DNA from: G963665595 sp963665595
Lineage (GTDB): Bacteria; Actinomycetota; Coriobacteriia; Coriobacteriales; CADBOM01
Direction of reading: 5' to 3'
DNA: 64,000 bases
Assembly (NCBI GenBank): GCA_963665595.2
Contig: CAXXJK010000009.1
Location: forward strand, 62,001 to 126,000
The notes beneath the pieces were generated by a model. The model was not told where the DNA came from and did no database searches. It saw only the letters and a program-made list of their open reading frames with translations. The position numbers and the translations under genes were made by a program. Shown piece by piece: positions 43,702 through 52,918 of this stretch; position 1 is the stretch's first letter, and each line of letters starts with the position of its first letter.

Positions 43702-44466
43702 ATGAATAAGATGCGTGTTGCTATCTTTGCGTTGGCTTCTGATTTTGGCTGTCAGCTACAACTTACGAATCAAGAAGACGATCTCGTCAAATTTTTGGAA
43801 CAATTTGATTTGACATATTGGCAACTGGTCGCCGATATGCCAGAGCCACTGGATTATGATATAGCGGTGGTTGAGGGATGCGTTACGACTGAGGAACATA
43901 TTGAACTACTGCATGCAATCAGAGATAAAGCGCGCCAAGTAATAGCACTGGGGTCTTGTGCTTGCGGCGGCGGTCTTCCTCAGCTGGCGGGTGCGCAGCC
44001 TGATCGACAGATGATAGTCTACGACTGTGATCAAGGCCTGTGCGCGCGGGGATCTGGTGATCCGCGTTCTATCGATACCTATATCGTTGTTGATCAGTAT
44101 GTCACCGGATGTCCCGTTCGTCCTAAAGACTTCGTCGCGTCATTACAACGAGCTTTGGCGGGCCGAGTGGGGATTGTCGGGGCAAAACGTACTCTGTGTG
44201 GTAGTTGCAAAGAAAGGGAACGGACTTGTCTTCTTGAGAAGGGGCAGGTGTGTCTTGGTCTTGTGACCGCGGCGGGCTGCGACGCATGGTGTCTTTCGGT
44301 CGGAGGGACTTGCAGGGGTTGTCGGGGTATTTCAGAGGCGGCTAATCTCGTCTCTGCGCGACGCATTGTAGCTGATGCTGGTTGTGATGTTGACATGTTT
44401 GATGCTGCATTAGCTCTGTTCAATTCCAGTAGCACTTCAGATGACTCGATAGATCAGAGAGGTTAG
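43702..44466 (+). CDS. hydD: Hydrogenase delta (small) subunit, NADH-quinone oxidoreductase 20 kDa-like
   Basis: 254 residues. The cluster-binding cysteines are placed as in group 3 small subunits: EGCVTTEEH, GSCACGGG, and DQYVTGCPVRP for the proximal cluster, with further cysteines in LCGSCKERERTCLL and GTCRGC for medial and distal clusters. It links the nickel subunit to the beta subunit. It begins directly after the gamma stop and ends 3 bases before the alpha start, so the operon is tight. Intact. Confidence 0.87.
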   Translation: MNKMRVAIFALASDFGCQLQLTNQEDDLVKFLEQFDLTYWQLVADMPEPLDYDIAVVEGCVTTEEHIELLHAIRDKARQVIALGSCACGGGLPQLAGAQPDRQMIVYDCDQGLCARGSGDPRSIDTYIVVDQYVTGCPVRPKDFVASLQRALAGRVGIVGAKRTLCGSCKERERTCLLEKGQVCLGLVTAAGCDAWCLSVGGTCRGCRGISEAANLVSARRIVADAGCDVDMFDAALALFNSSSTSDDSIDQRG

Positions 44467-44469
44467 ATA

Positions 44470-45776
44470 ATGCCGACAAAAAGGCTCTCGCTTCATCATA
44501 TTGCCCCGTATCGAAGGACATGGCGATATAGAAGTATCTGTTTACTCGGGAGGAATTCCTCACGTTGAGATGCATATAACTGAGGCGGCCGCCGCTATTT
44601 TGAAGCTCTGGTCCGCGGGCGACGCTTCGATGAAGTTTCCTATATTTCCAGTCGCATTTGGCGGAATATGTTCTCCATCACATGCCATCACGTCCCTTCT
44701 TGCCACTGAAGACGCATTTGGTCTCAAGGTAAGCGAACGTACGCAGCTACTTCGCCGATTGCTTATATATGGCAGTTATCTTCAAAATCACGCTACGCAC
44801 CTGTATCTGCTTGCGGGCGCCCGATTACCTTGGTGAGATGAGCGCATTTTCCGCTTGCAGAGAGGCAATCCGGCGGTTTTTGACCGTGCTTTGCGTATTA
44901 AAAAGCTGGGGCAATGAATTGTGCACTATCATAGGAGGGCGCGCCTCCATTCACCCTATCACTTGTGTGGTAGGGGGGATTTACTCAAGAGCCCTTCCCT
45001 CGTCGGAGTTTTTGAATCTAGCTGGTCAACCTGCATCGACTTGTCGAAGAGTGCGTACTGACTACTGAATTTTTTTGGCACATTTGAACTCATCGATCTT
45101 CATACTGCCGGCGATTTTCTTTCCTTATACAATGAGGGGGAATATGCGGTATATGGGGGGATGATCTGCCGCGCCACGAGAAGGATGGTCCCTGAAGCCC
45201 TCTGATTATCGACAAACGGCTCGTTGAAACATCTGTTTTCTTACAGCAATGCCAAGCTGTCATCGTTTTTGAGCGGCCAAAACGTATATGACTGGTGCAT
45301 TGGCGCGCATGAATAATTCATGGCATTATTTGAGTCAGCAGGGCGCGCTTTGTCGCTGCAAAAGTTGGTGTTCGTCCTGTTTATGGATAATCCTTATCTT
45401 AATAATATTTGCCAAGCTATTGAACTGGTGGATGTTGCAAGAACGATGTGCGGAACTTTGTGAGAGACTTTCAGACTCAAAGCACGATGACAGCAGTCTT
45501 CCTAAAATTATTTCACCCCGTGTGAGGGAAGCGGCGTGGGCTGTACGGAAGCGCCGCGTGGCACACTGTTCCATCGTTTGAACTATAATAATGATGGGTA
45601 TGTAGAATCAGCTGACGTATTGACCCCCAACCGCCTCAGAGTCTTGGGGAATATCGAACGGGATGTAACGGCGCTTGTCCCGATGATAGTAGAATATTCC
45701 CCCGACTGAATTTAAACTTGCAATCGAAAAACTTATACGCGCCTACGACCCCTGCCTATCCTGTGCTGTTCATTAG
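44470..45776 (+). pseudogene. hydA: [NiFe] hydrogenase alpha (large) subunit, broken by frameshifts
   Basis: Starts MPTKRLSLHHIA at ATG 44470. The expected continuation RIEGHGDIEVSVYSGG appears one frame over, after an extra C in CCCC (44504-44507). Other probable shifts: the nickel motif RICGIC reads FGGIC because of an extra G (44660-44661) after a lost base; an extra G at 44815-44817 before APDYLGE; a missing G at 44864-44865; an extra G at 44908-44911 before GNELCTIIGG. Later fragments (GTFELIDLHTAGDFLSLYNE, TGALARMNN, APRGTLFHRLNYNNDGYVES, IRAYDPCLSCAVH) also lie in changing frames. The nickel motif DPCxxC ends the frame at His then TAG 45774, so no cleavable tail is visible. About 430 residues if repaired. 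Confidence 0.85.
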
Positions 45777-45855
45777 GATCGCATAGTGGTGCCAACGGAT
45801 CATTGACGCTGAAATGTACGATTTACAGAGATATCGTACGAATCGCACATCTTCT

Positions 45856-45884
45856 TTGACTTTCACGGGGGTTTATGTTAGAAT
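45856..45884 (+). promoter_or_regulatory. Promoter of the mreB operon
   Basis: TTGACT (45856-45861) and TAGAAT (45879-45884) with exactly 17 bases between. Predicted start near 45891, about 47 bases before the mreB start. Base errors seen in this region may affect exact spacing. Confidence 0.65.
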
Positions 45885-45937
45885 TGTCAGTAATTATGAA
45901 TCGGAACGTAAAACACGCCCACAGAAACGGAACACAC

Positions 45938-47015
45938 GTGTCTTTCATCGATAATCTTTTCGGACAATGGGGTGTCGATCTTGCTATCGACCTAGGGGAC
46001 GGCCAACACGTTGGTAGCGGTGCCGGGCGAAGGTATTGTTTTAAATGAGCCTTCGGTTTGTTGCTATTGAGAAGGCAACGGGAACGGTTCTCGCCGTCGG
46101 TTCTGAAGCCTATGAGATGATCGGCGAGAAATCCTGGTAGGCATATCGGTTGATCGTCTCCTCTTTCAGACGGCGTGATCGCTGACTACGACGACGTGAC
46201 AGAGGGCAATGCTGCGCAGCTTTATCGAGCGCGCAAACCCGCGACGAGGTTTTTTCTCTCCTAAGCCGCGCCATTGTTATCTGTATTCCCTGCGGTGTTT
46301 ACTTCTGTTGAAAAACGTGCGGTATTTGAAGCTACTATTGAAGCGGGCGCTCGTCGTGCGTTTCTTCTTGAAGAGCCCATGGCTGCTGCTATAGGGGGCT
46401 GGATTGCCCGTTTGAAGAACCAACGGGATCTATGGTTGTTGATATCGGTGGTGGTACGACTGAAATTGCGGTTATTTCGCTGGGTGTATTGTTACCTGAG
46501 TTTGTTACCTCACGTTTCATTACGTATTGCCGGCAACGAACTCGATGAATCTATTGCCCCGTCATGTTCGCGACGTATATGGCCTTTCAATCGGTATTCG
46601 CACGGCAGAAGATATCAAGATAAAGATCGGCTCTGCGGCGGCCTATTACCACCGGTGAGCTCGATTATAACGTTTCCGGGGCGCGATCTTTCAACCAACC
46701 TCCCACGCAATGAAGTTATAGCTTCTGAGGACGTTCGCGAAGGTATTCGTGCTCCACTCCAGGATATCTTGATTGCGATTAAAGAAGCTTTTCTTGAGAC
46801 TGATCCTGATCTTGCGGCCGACATCATTCGCAATGGTGTTCTCTCCTCACGGGTGGTGGAGGATGTTTGAGGATGCTTGACCAATGGCTTGCCAAAGAGC
46901 TTGAAGTGCCGGTCTATGTTTCTGAATCTGCCCCTCACGAATGTGGTGGAGGGATGCGCTCGTGCCCTTGAAAAACCCAGAGGCATTGAATCGTTCCTAT
47001 ATACCCCGCAAATAG
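45938..47015 (+). pseudogene. mreB: Rod-shape actin MreB, broken by frameshifts
   Basis: From GTG 45938 the frame reads MSFIDNLFGQWGVDLAIDLG, an MreB start. An extra G in GGGG (45995-45998) shifts it; the next frame gives VAVPGEGIVLNEPS, and an extra T (46057-46059) breaks it again before VAIEKATGTVLAVGSEAYEMIG. Further fragments in all three frames follow, including LRSFIERAN, VFEATIEAGARRAFLLEEPM, VDIGGGTTEIAVIS, RIAGNELDES, DLSTNLPRNEVIASEDVREG, LDQWLAKELEVPVYVSES and a C-terminal ALNRSYIPRK ending at TAG 47013. Every part of a normal 340-residue MreB can be found in order, so the gene is complete but unreadable. It would be a filament guiding cell-wall synthesis with the genes that follow. 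Confidence 0.85.
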
Positions 47016-47027
47016 GCGGTCCGTCTG

Positions 47028-47914
47028 AATGGTCACCATTTCAAACTACCAAGCAGCGGAAATATACCATACCTCCCATCACGACGCTCATCGTGATGCT
47101 TGTTTTGTCGTTGGTTATTGTGACTGTCTGGTGCACACCGAGCCCGCAAGTGGAATTCTTCATACCGTACGTTCTGGTTTTCAGACCGTAACGGGTACCA
47201 TGCAATCTGCGGGATCTTGGATTTCTTTTCCCTTCAAGGTTATCGGTAATGCCCTCGACCAAACGCAGGGGGCAAGCGACGAGCAACTGACGAAACTTCA
47301 GGCAGAAAATGAAGAACTCCGCGCGACGGTTATCCAACTTGAAGAATACCGTCAGGAAAATAAGCGTCTCTCCTCGTTGTTGCAAACTTTCTGATGCCTA
47401 TGATCTTGAGTCAACGGGCGCACGGGTTATCTCGCAGTCAAGCGATGCGTGGAGTCGCACAATAACTATCGACAAGGGCAAAAGCGGTGGCATACAGGTT
47501 GGCATGCCAGTGCTTTCTGCAAGCGGATTGCTGGGACAAGTTGAGACGGTGGGGGCCTCTTCCTCAGTTATACGTCTTCTCACTGATGAACAAAGTGGTG
47601 TTTCGGTATTCATACAATCTTCGCGAATTGAGGGGGTATTGTCGGGGTCTGTTGAAGGCCTCCTGTATTTACGATACATTTCAGTTGATCAGCAGGTCAC
47701 TGCCGGTGATGCGGTCGTAACATCAGGTCTAGGCGGTTCCTATCCCAAAGGCATCGTAGTGGGGGAGGTTGCTCGCGTAACCAAGAATGATAACGACCTT
47801 TACTATACTATCGTGGTTCAGCCCATCACCACTGCTTCCATGAATGAAGAGGTGTTGGTGCTAACGGGGGACGAAACATCTGTTGCCTCGTCATCTGTTA
47901 CTGCGACATCGTAA
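47028..47914 (+). pseudogene. mreC: Rod-shape protein MreC, N-terminal half frameshifted
   Basis: Three consecutive pieces in different frames make up an MreC. First is a cytoplasmic basic stretch (TTKQRKYTIPPITT) and membrane helix (LIVMLVLSLVIVTVW). Then comes the coiled coil (LTKLQAENEELRATVIQLEE to ENKRLSSLL). Third, from about 47395, is the intact beta-barrel part (DAWSRTITIDKGKSGGIQVG, then DEQSGVSVFIQ and TSGLGGSYPKG) to TAA 47914. A shift near 47115-47130 separates the first two and an extra C at about 47387 separates the last two. The true start is unclear; I place the left edge just after mreB. MreC links MreB to PBP2 in the periplasm. Confidence 0.82.
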
Positions 47915-48000
47915 AGCGGCATTCTCTACGATAGGCTTATTTGTTTCTCTGGTTTTGCAAACACGAAGAAGCTCTAGGAAAACCGATAAGGAGGAGAGTT

Positions 48001-48582
48001 GTGGCAACGAACATACATATTGGGAACATGACAGAAAAGAAGTCATTTTCTTTGCCAAATATACTGGTAATCTCCTTTATCGCTCTGCTTCTTCAGATCA
48101 TACTAGTACCCAATATCGCCATCAACGGTATAGGGCCTAACTTGGTGTTGCTGGGAGTGGTTCTTGTGGCCATGAAAAATGGTCCTGCCGCCTCATGCGT
48201 CACAGGGTTTTTCTGCGGCCTTATCTATGATTTAGTTAATTTCGGTCCTCTCGGTGTTATGGCATTTCTGCTTGCTTTGGTGGGATACGTGATAGCTATG
48301 CTCAATAATCAAAAAAGTTCATCATCACTTTCGAAGGGTGCCTCGTCTGACAATTGGTTTATCGGTATGCTCATGTTCATTATCACTGCGTTGATCGTAG
48401 AAATAGGTTATGGACTTGCGCTTTCCCTCACGGGATATGAAATATCATTCGGTTCTTCGTTTATCTTCCGTGTCCTGCCATCGCTGCTTTATGATGCCGT
48501 CATTGCTTTGATAGTTTTCGGCGTGAGATATCTCATTCAGGGGCGAGGAACGCAGAAGATGGCATCACGCATCAGACATTGA
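48001..48582 (+). CDS. mreD: Rod-shape-determining protein MreD
   Basis: 193 residues with five or six membrane helices, matching MreD: an N-terminal helix (ILVISFIALLLQIILVP), the AINGIGPNLVLLGVV segment, GFFCGLIYDLVNFGPLG (family GxxxGxxxD region), and C-terminal helices ending VFGVRYLIQG. It stabilises the MreC-PBP2-RodA wall-elongation complex. GTG 48001, right after GGAGGAG, is chosen over an upstream ATG at 47941. First fully intact gene after the frameshift stretch. Confidence 0.88.
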   Translation: MATNIHIGNMTEKKSFSLPNILVISFIALLLQIILVPNIAINGIGPNLVLLGVVLVAMKNGPAASCVTGFFCGLIYDLVNFGPLGVMAFLLALVGYVIAMLNNQKSSSSLSKGASSDNWFIGMLMFIITALIVEIGYGLALSLTGYEISFGSSFIFRVLPSLLYDAVIALIVFGVRYLIQGRGTQKMASRIRH

Positions 48583-48597
48583 GTAAAGTAGGCTGAT

Positions 48598-50664
48598 GTG
48601 AGTGCTTTGACATTTGCAATCGTAGTAGGCATCGGTGTTTTCATCGTCCTTATCGCGCTTGTTTTTCTCATCAATCGTATAGTTGTTTCCCGCATTACTC
48701 ATAAGTCATCTGTTGTGAAACGTTCAGCGGAAATGCCATTGATCGGGGATTCTGGCGGGAAAAGCCAGATGGTAAAGCACCGTAAGGGGGCGACGACTCA
48801 TCGGACGGATGCCAGTCGTGGACGATCATTCATATTCGCTAGTGCCATTGCCGGTCTCTTTGGCGTGTTACTTGCGAAGCTCTGGTCTCTCCAGATACTG
48901 AATGGATCCTACTATAAGAATCTTGCTGAAAAGAATTTTACTGTTGCGACATCGACTGTTGCTGCTCGTGGTCGCATACTTGATCGCAACGGCAAAGAAC
49001 TGGTAAAAAATCGCGCCTCTCTTACTTTGGTTGGTTCTGCTGATCTTGCTGATGATCGCAATCTTGTTCATAGATTATCACTGCTTACCGGTATTCCTAA
49101 AACGGCCATTCGTGCACGTCTTCTCGACGAAAGTGCTGGTGCCCAGGCAGATCGCGTCATCGCATCTGACATATCCATGCGTGCGATTGCATTTCTCTCT
49201 GAACACCCTACATTTTTTTCTGGAGTGACGGTCGAACCGAGAACCGTGCGCACGTATCCCTATGGGACAACCGCCGCTCATGTGCTGGGCTACACGGGCA
49301 CGATTTCTGAGTCTCAGCTTGCCGCAGAATCAAACGGTATTTCCTATGAATCAACTGATATCGTCGGAAAATCGGGTATAGAGGCTGCTTATGAGTCATT
49401 ACTCCAGGGGACTCATGGAACCAAAACGTATAAAGTTGACTCTTCCGGTGCGCGGGAAGCGCTCCTTGACGAGATTCCTGCTACACCGGGCAGCGATATC
49501 GTGCTTACTATCGATATCGAGGTTCAAAAAGCTGCCGAGCAAGCTCTTGCGCAGGCATTTCTTTCCTGTGCTCGCAGCGGATACACTAAGGCAAGTGCGG
49601 GTGCCGTTGTAGCGATTGACGTTACCACCGGCGAAGTGCTGGTCATGGCAAGTGCACCCACATTTGACCCTTCACAGTTTATTGGAGGGATTTCTACAGA
49701 CCTCTGGAGCGAACTTACGGAAAAGGGCTCAGGCTATCCCCTTAACAATCGCGCTATCGCGGGCCTGTATCCTGCCGCCTCGACATTCAAGGCTTTCACC
49801 GGTTTGGCGGGCCTACACTATGACATCATTGATTCAGACACGGTTGAGTATTGCAGTGGTATTTGGACGGGATTTGGTACCAAATACGCTCAAAAATGCT
49901 GGCTGGAAACCGGGCACGGAGCAGTTAACCTCCGAGAGGCGATCAAAGTTTCCTGCGACGTTTTCTTCTACAATGTAGCCAAAGGGTTTTACGATCGTCG
50001 TGGTGAGGGAGAAACTATACTCCAAGATTACCTTAAGACATGGGGATTTGGGAACCAAACCGGCATCGATATTGCGGGAGAGGCAGCAGGCAGGGTCCCT
50101 ACACCCGCGTGGAAACTTAGCTATTATTGGGATGCCCCTGAAACGGGCCAATGGTATCCAGGGGATATGTCAAATCTTATCATCGGCCAAGGCGATGTGT
50201 TGGTTACTCCCTTACAAGAGGCGGTCGCGTTTGGCGGTATAGCCACGGGCACTAATTTTGTGCCTCGTTTGCTCAAGGAAGTACATAATTCTCAAGGTGG
50301 CATTCCTATAAGTTTTCAGACGAAATTATCAGCGACTCAACCAAAATACACTGGTGAAAATCTTGCCATTATGCGAGGAGATTTGCGCAATGCAAATTAT
50401 TATTCAGATGCTTTTCAAAATACCACGCTGAAAGCGGCGGGTAAATCGGGTACGGGTGAGACGGGTGACTCCACTAAGGACGATTATGGTTGGTACACCG
50501 GCTATGCACCGTATGATAACCCGAAGTATTGTGTTACCTGTTGTATTGAACAGGCAGGAGGCGGTACTGCGTTTTGCGGCCCTGTGGTGCGCTACGTGCT
50601 TTGCAAACTTTTAGGCATCAACGAAGAGAAGATCGACATGTTGTCGTTAAGAGATGATCACTGA
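48598..50664 (+). CDS. mrdA: Class B penicillin-binding protein 2 (elongation transpeptidase)
   Basis: 688 residues. The PBP dimerisation domain (about residues 125-300, with TVAARGRILDRNGKEL) precedes the transpeptidase domain: SxxK is Ser395-Thr-Phe-Lys398, the SxN-type motif is SCD in KVSCDVFFYNV, and KSG at Lys616-Ser-Gly-Thr. It crosslinks peptidoglycan with RodA. There are two hydrophobic N-terminal segments, one at residues 4-29 and a second at about 81-103 (FIFASAIAGLFGVLLAKLW), separated by a basic loop; usual PBP2 has one. The start is GTG 48598. The stop overlaps the rodA start. Confidence 0.92.
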   Translation: MSALTFAIVVGIGVFIVLIALVFLINRIVVSRITHKSSVVKRSAEMPLIGDSGGKSQMVKHRKGATTHRTDASRGRSFIFASAIAGLFGVLLAKLWSLQILNGSYYKNLAEKNFTVATSTVAARGRILDRNGKELVKNRASLTLVGSADLADDRNLVHRLSLLTGIPKTAIRARLLDESAGAQADRVIASDISMRAIAFLSEHPTFFSGVTVEPRTVRTYPYGTTAAHVLGYTGTISESQLAAESNGISYESTDIVGKSGIEAAYESLLQGTHGTKTYKVDSSGAREALLDEIPATPGSDIVLTIDIEVQKAAEQALAQAFLSCARSGYTKASAGAVVAIDVTTGEVLVMASAPTFDPSQFIGGISTDLWSELTEKGSGYPLNNRAIAGLYPAASTFKAFTGLAGLHYDIIDSDTVEYCSGIWTGFGTKYAQKCWLETGHGAVNLREAIKVSCDVFFYNVAKGFYDRRGEGETILQDYLKTWGFGNQTGIDIAGEAAGRVPTPAWKLSYYWDAPETGQWYPGDMSNLIIGQGDVLVTPLQEAVAFGGIATGTNFVPRLLKEVHNSQGGIPISFQTKLSATQPKYTGENLAIMRGDLRNANYYSDAFQNTTLKAAGKSGTGETGDSTKDDYGWYTGYAPYDNPKYCVTCCIEQAGGGTAFCGPVVRYVLCKLLGINEEKIDMLSLRDDH

Positions 50665-51887
50665 TGGTTTCCATGGGTGTCCATAGCAAGCCAATGACAG
50701 TTAAGAACAGGGGTGCTGGTCAGGCATTTCGTTCTCGGATTCTTGTTGCGGTGAACATGCCACTCCTTATGGTTTTGGCGGTTCTTATCAGCTATGGCAT
50801 TCTTGTTGTGTGGTCTATTACGCAAGGGAGTGGTGAATATTCTATCTCTCATCAGCTTCTTGGCGTGTGCCTTGGCTTGGTCTTTATGGCGATTGCTTGG
50901 TGGTTTGATTATAGAAAACTTTCAAACGCTCTGATACCGCTTCTTATTCTCGATGTTTTGCTTTTGCTATCGCCACATTTTCCGGGTATTGGTCATTCGT
51001 CTAACGGTGCGACCTCTTGGATCATAATCTTTGGGCAGCAGATTCAACCAGGAGAATTTTCTAAGGTTGTGACCATCCTGCTTTTTGCTGCTATGCTTGC
51101 GAAGTATGAGGGTCACCTTTCAGATTTGAAAGATTATCTAAAAGCTTTGGCTGTGATCATGATACCCGTTCTCTGTTTGTTGACTCAGCCCGATTTGGGT
51201 ACGGCACTCGTTATATTTGCAATAGGTTTCACCATTCTGTTTGTGGGAGGGGCAAGCCGCAAGTATATGTTCATCACGCTTATGGCCTGTGTGCTCGTTG
51301 TGGTAGTTGCGTTTCTTATTGATCCTGTACTTGACAAATATTTTGGAAAAGACGTTTTTATCAAAAAGTATCAAAAAGATCGCCTGCTCGTATTTATCGA
51401 TAACAACATAGACCCCACTGGAGTGAGCTACAATCTGAATCAGGCAAAGATTGCCATAGGGTCAGGTGGGCTTCTGGGTAAAGGTATTGGCAACGCGACT
51501 CAGGCTTCGCTCGGATTCTTGCCTGAGGCTCCCACAGATTTCATCTTTTGTGCGCTTGCTGAACAACTGGGCTTTTTAGGTGTTATAATCCTGCTCGCTC
51601 TGTATGGGGCACTGTTTTCGATTGCATTTCGAATTGCGCGCAAAAGTTCAGATTTGTTTGGACGCCTGATCGTGATGGGCATCTGCGGCATGTGGATATT
51701 TCAGATTGTTGAGAATATCGGCATGGATTGCGGGCTTATGCCTATAACGGGTATCCCATTGCCGTTTATGAGCTACGGGTCATCATTTATGACTACAAAT
51801 CTCATAATGGTTGGATTTATGTTATCCATCTGGGCGCGACGCTATAGCGCGGAGAATGGTAAGGGTCTTAAAACCCCTGTTTCCTGA
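50664..51887 (+). CDS. rodA: RodA peptidoglycan glycosyltransferase (SEDS family)
   Basis: 407 residues, ten membrane helices. SEDS signatures: GATSWIIIFGQQIQPGEFSK in the first half, LLTQPDLGTALV, then LPEAPTDFIFCALAEQLGF and the C-terminal GIPLPFMSYGSSFMTTN. It polymerises lipid II together with PBP2 during elongation. Its ATG shares one base with the stop of mrdA (TGATG), so translation is coupled. About 30 soluble residues precede helix 1; a later internal start is possible. Confidence 0.93.
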   Translation: MVSMGVHSKPMTVKNRGAGQAFRSRILVAVNMPLLMVLAVLISYGILVVWSITQGSGEYSISHQLLGVCLGLVFMAIAWWFDYRKLSNALIPLLILDVLLLLSPHFPGIGHSSNGATSWIIIFGQQIQPGEFSKVVTILLFAAMLAKYEGHLSDLKDYLKALAVIMIPVLCLLTQPDLGTALVIFAIGFTILFVGGASRKYMFITLMACVLVVVVAFLIDPVLDKYFGKDVFIKKYQKDRLLVFIDNNIDPTGVSYNLNQAKIAIGSGGLLGKGIGNATQASLGFLPEAPTDFIFCALAEQLGFLGVIILLALYGALFSIAFRIARKSSDLFGRLIVMGICGMWIFQIVENIGMDCGLMPITGIPLPFMSYGSSFMTTNLIMVGFMLSIWARRYSAENGKGLKTPVS

Positions 51888-51901
51888 AAGGATGGTAGGG
51901 C

Positions 51902-52909
51902 ATGCGCCGTAAAAAGAATGGGCCAGTCATGTCATCAATAAAAAACGATATGCACGGAAGTGGTCCTGCAATAGCTTGGCGAGATCTTAAGAACCTCTTT
52001 GAAACGGTCAAGGAGGAATTTGTCGGTGAAGGACAATCTCAAACCGCAAATGTAGCGGTCTATTATGACGAGAGTTGTTCTTCCGATCTGCGTTTGTACG
52101 CTGAGGTAGCATTGAGTCCGATCAACCATACTGTCTATATGCATGTTGAAACGTTTAGCATCATGCATTGTGAGGTTGACCCCGCCGCTGATCTTACCAT
52201 CATATTTGCCAACAATTCGTCTTGGGCGGGAGCTACGGCAGCGTTTTCCAAAATGCACGGCATTCCTACGGTGGTGGTCGCTGAGGATCTTGCGACGGTT
52301 TATGCGGCCGCAGAGGCGACGGGGTTTGCTCTTGAGGCAGCGGATTTTGTATCTTTTGAACTCGCTGAGATTGAAGAGTCTTCAATAAAAAAGCTTGTGC
52401 GCGACCATGTTGGCAAAGATGTTGAGCTGACAGATCTAGACGGATATGATCTGCTCTTTTCCGCTCTCGGCGGATGGATTGTCGAACACGTTGAGCGCCC
52501 AATTTCCGTTTTGGCTACGGCATTTCCGTTCATTCGTCGTCCTTTAGCCCACAGTCTTTCCATCGCGTGTGCTTATCAAAATGCCGTGATCGCGGCGGCG
52601 GTGTTCTTGCCGGGCGCTGATATGCCTCTGATGCTTGCTAATCAAATCAGGATGGTACTTCAAATAGGCAGCGCATACGGTCGAGATATAACTCAAGATG
52701 TCGTTGGCGAATTGATGCTTGTGGGCGCGAGTTCTTATGCGCTGCGTGGTGCCGCTCGTTCATTATCAAAACGGTTTCCCGCAATTAGCGTTATTCCTCA
52801 GGTTCTTGTTTCGTTTGGCGGTACGCTTGCGCTCGGCTATGCGATTACTTCATGTTGCGAACAGAGCGAGCGTGTTTTGATATCTCTTACCGGCGAAGAT
52901 GGGGAGTAA
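51902..52909 (+). CDS. Hypothetical protein with a hydrophobic C-terminal helical domain
   Basis: 335 residues. Residues 20-130 look like an alpha/beta domain (VAVYYDESCSSDLRLYAE, then ADLTIIFANNSSWAGATAAF, TVVVAEDLATVYAAA); residues 195-320 are helical and fairly hydrophobic (AVIAAAVFLPGADMPLMLANQ, then RMVLQIGSAYG and ALRGAARSLSKRFP), resembling the DUF697/YcjF helical region seen beside or fused to GTPases. That resemblance is by eye only. No Walker motif is present. AAAGGAT precedes ATG 51902; it lies 14 bases after rodA and 9 before the radical SAM gene, so it is in the same operon. Confidence 0.7.
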   Translation: MRRKKNGPVMSSIKNDMHGSGPAIAWRDLKNLFETVKEEFVGEGQSQTANVAVYYDESCSSDLRLYAEVALSPINHTVYMHVETFSIMHCEVDPAADLTIIFANNSSWAGATAAFSKMHGIPTVVVAEDLATVYAAAEATGFALEAADFVSFELAEIEESSIKKLVRDHVGKDVELTDLDGYDLLFSALGGWIVEHVERPISVLATAFPFIRRPLAHSLSIACAYQNAVIAAAVFLPGADMPLMLANQIRMVLQIGSAYGRDITQDVVGELMLVGASSYALRGAARSLSKRFPAISVIPQVLVSFGGTLALGYAITSCCEQSERVLISLTGEDGE

Positions 52910-52918
52910 CTAAATATC

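Noticed and set aside
46209..46870. Short independent frames in 46.2-46.9 kb as separate small genes
   Set aside because: All are fragments of one MreB protein in alternating frames, not separate genes.
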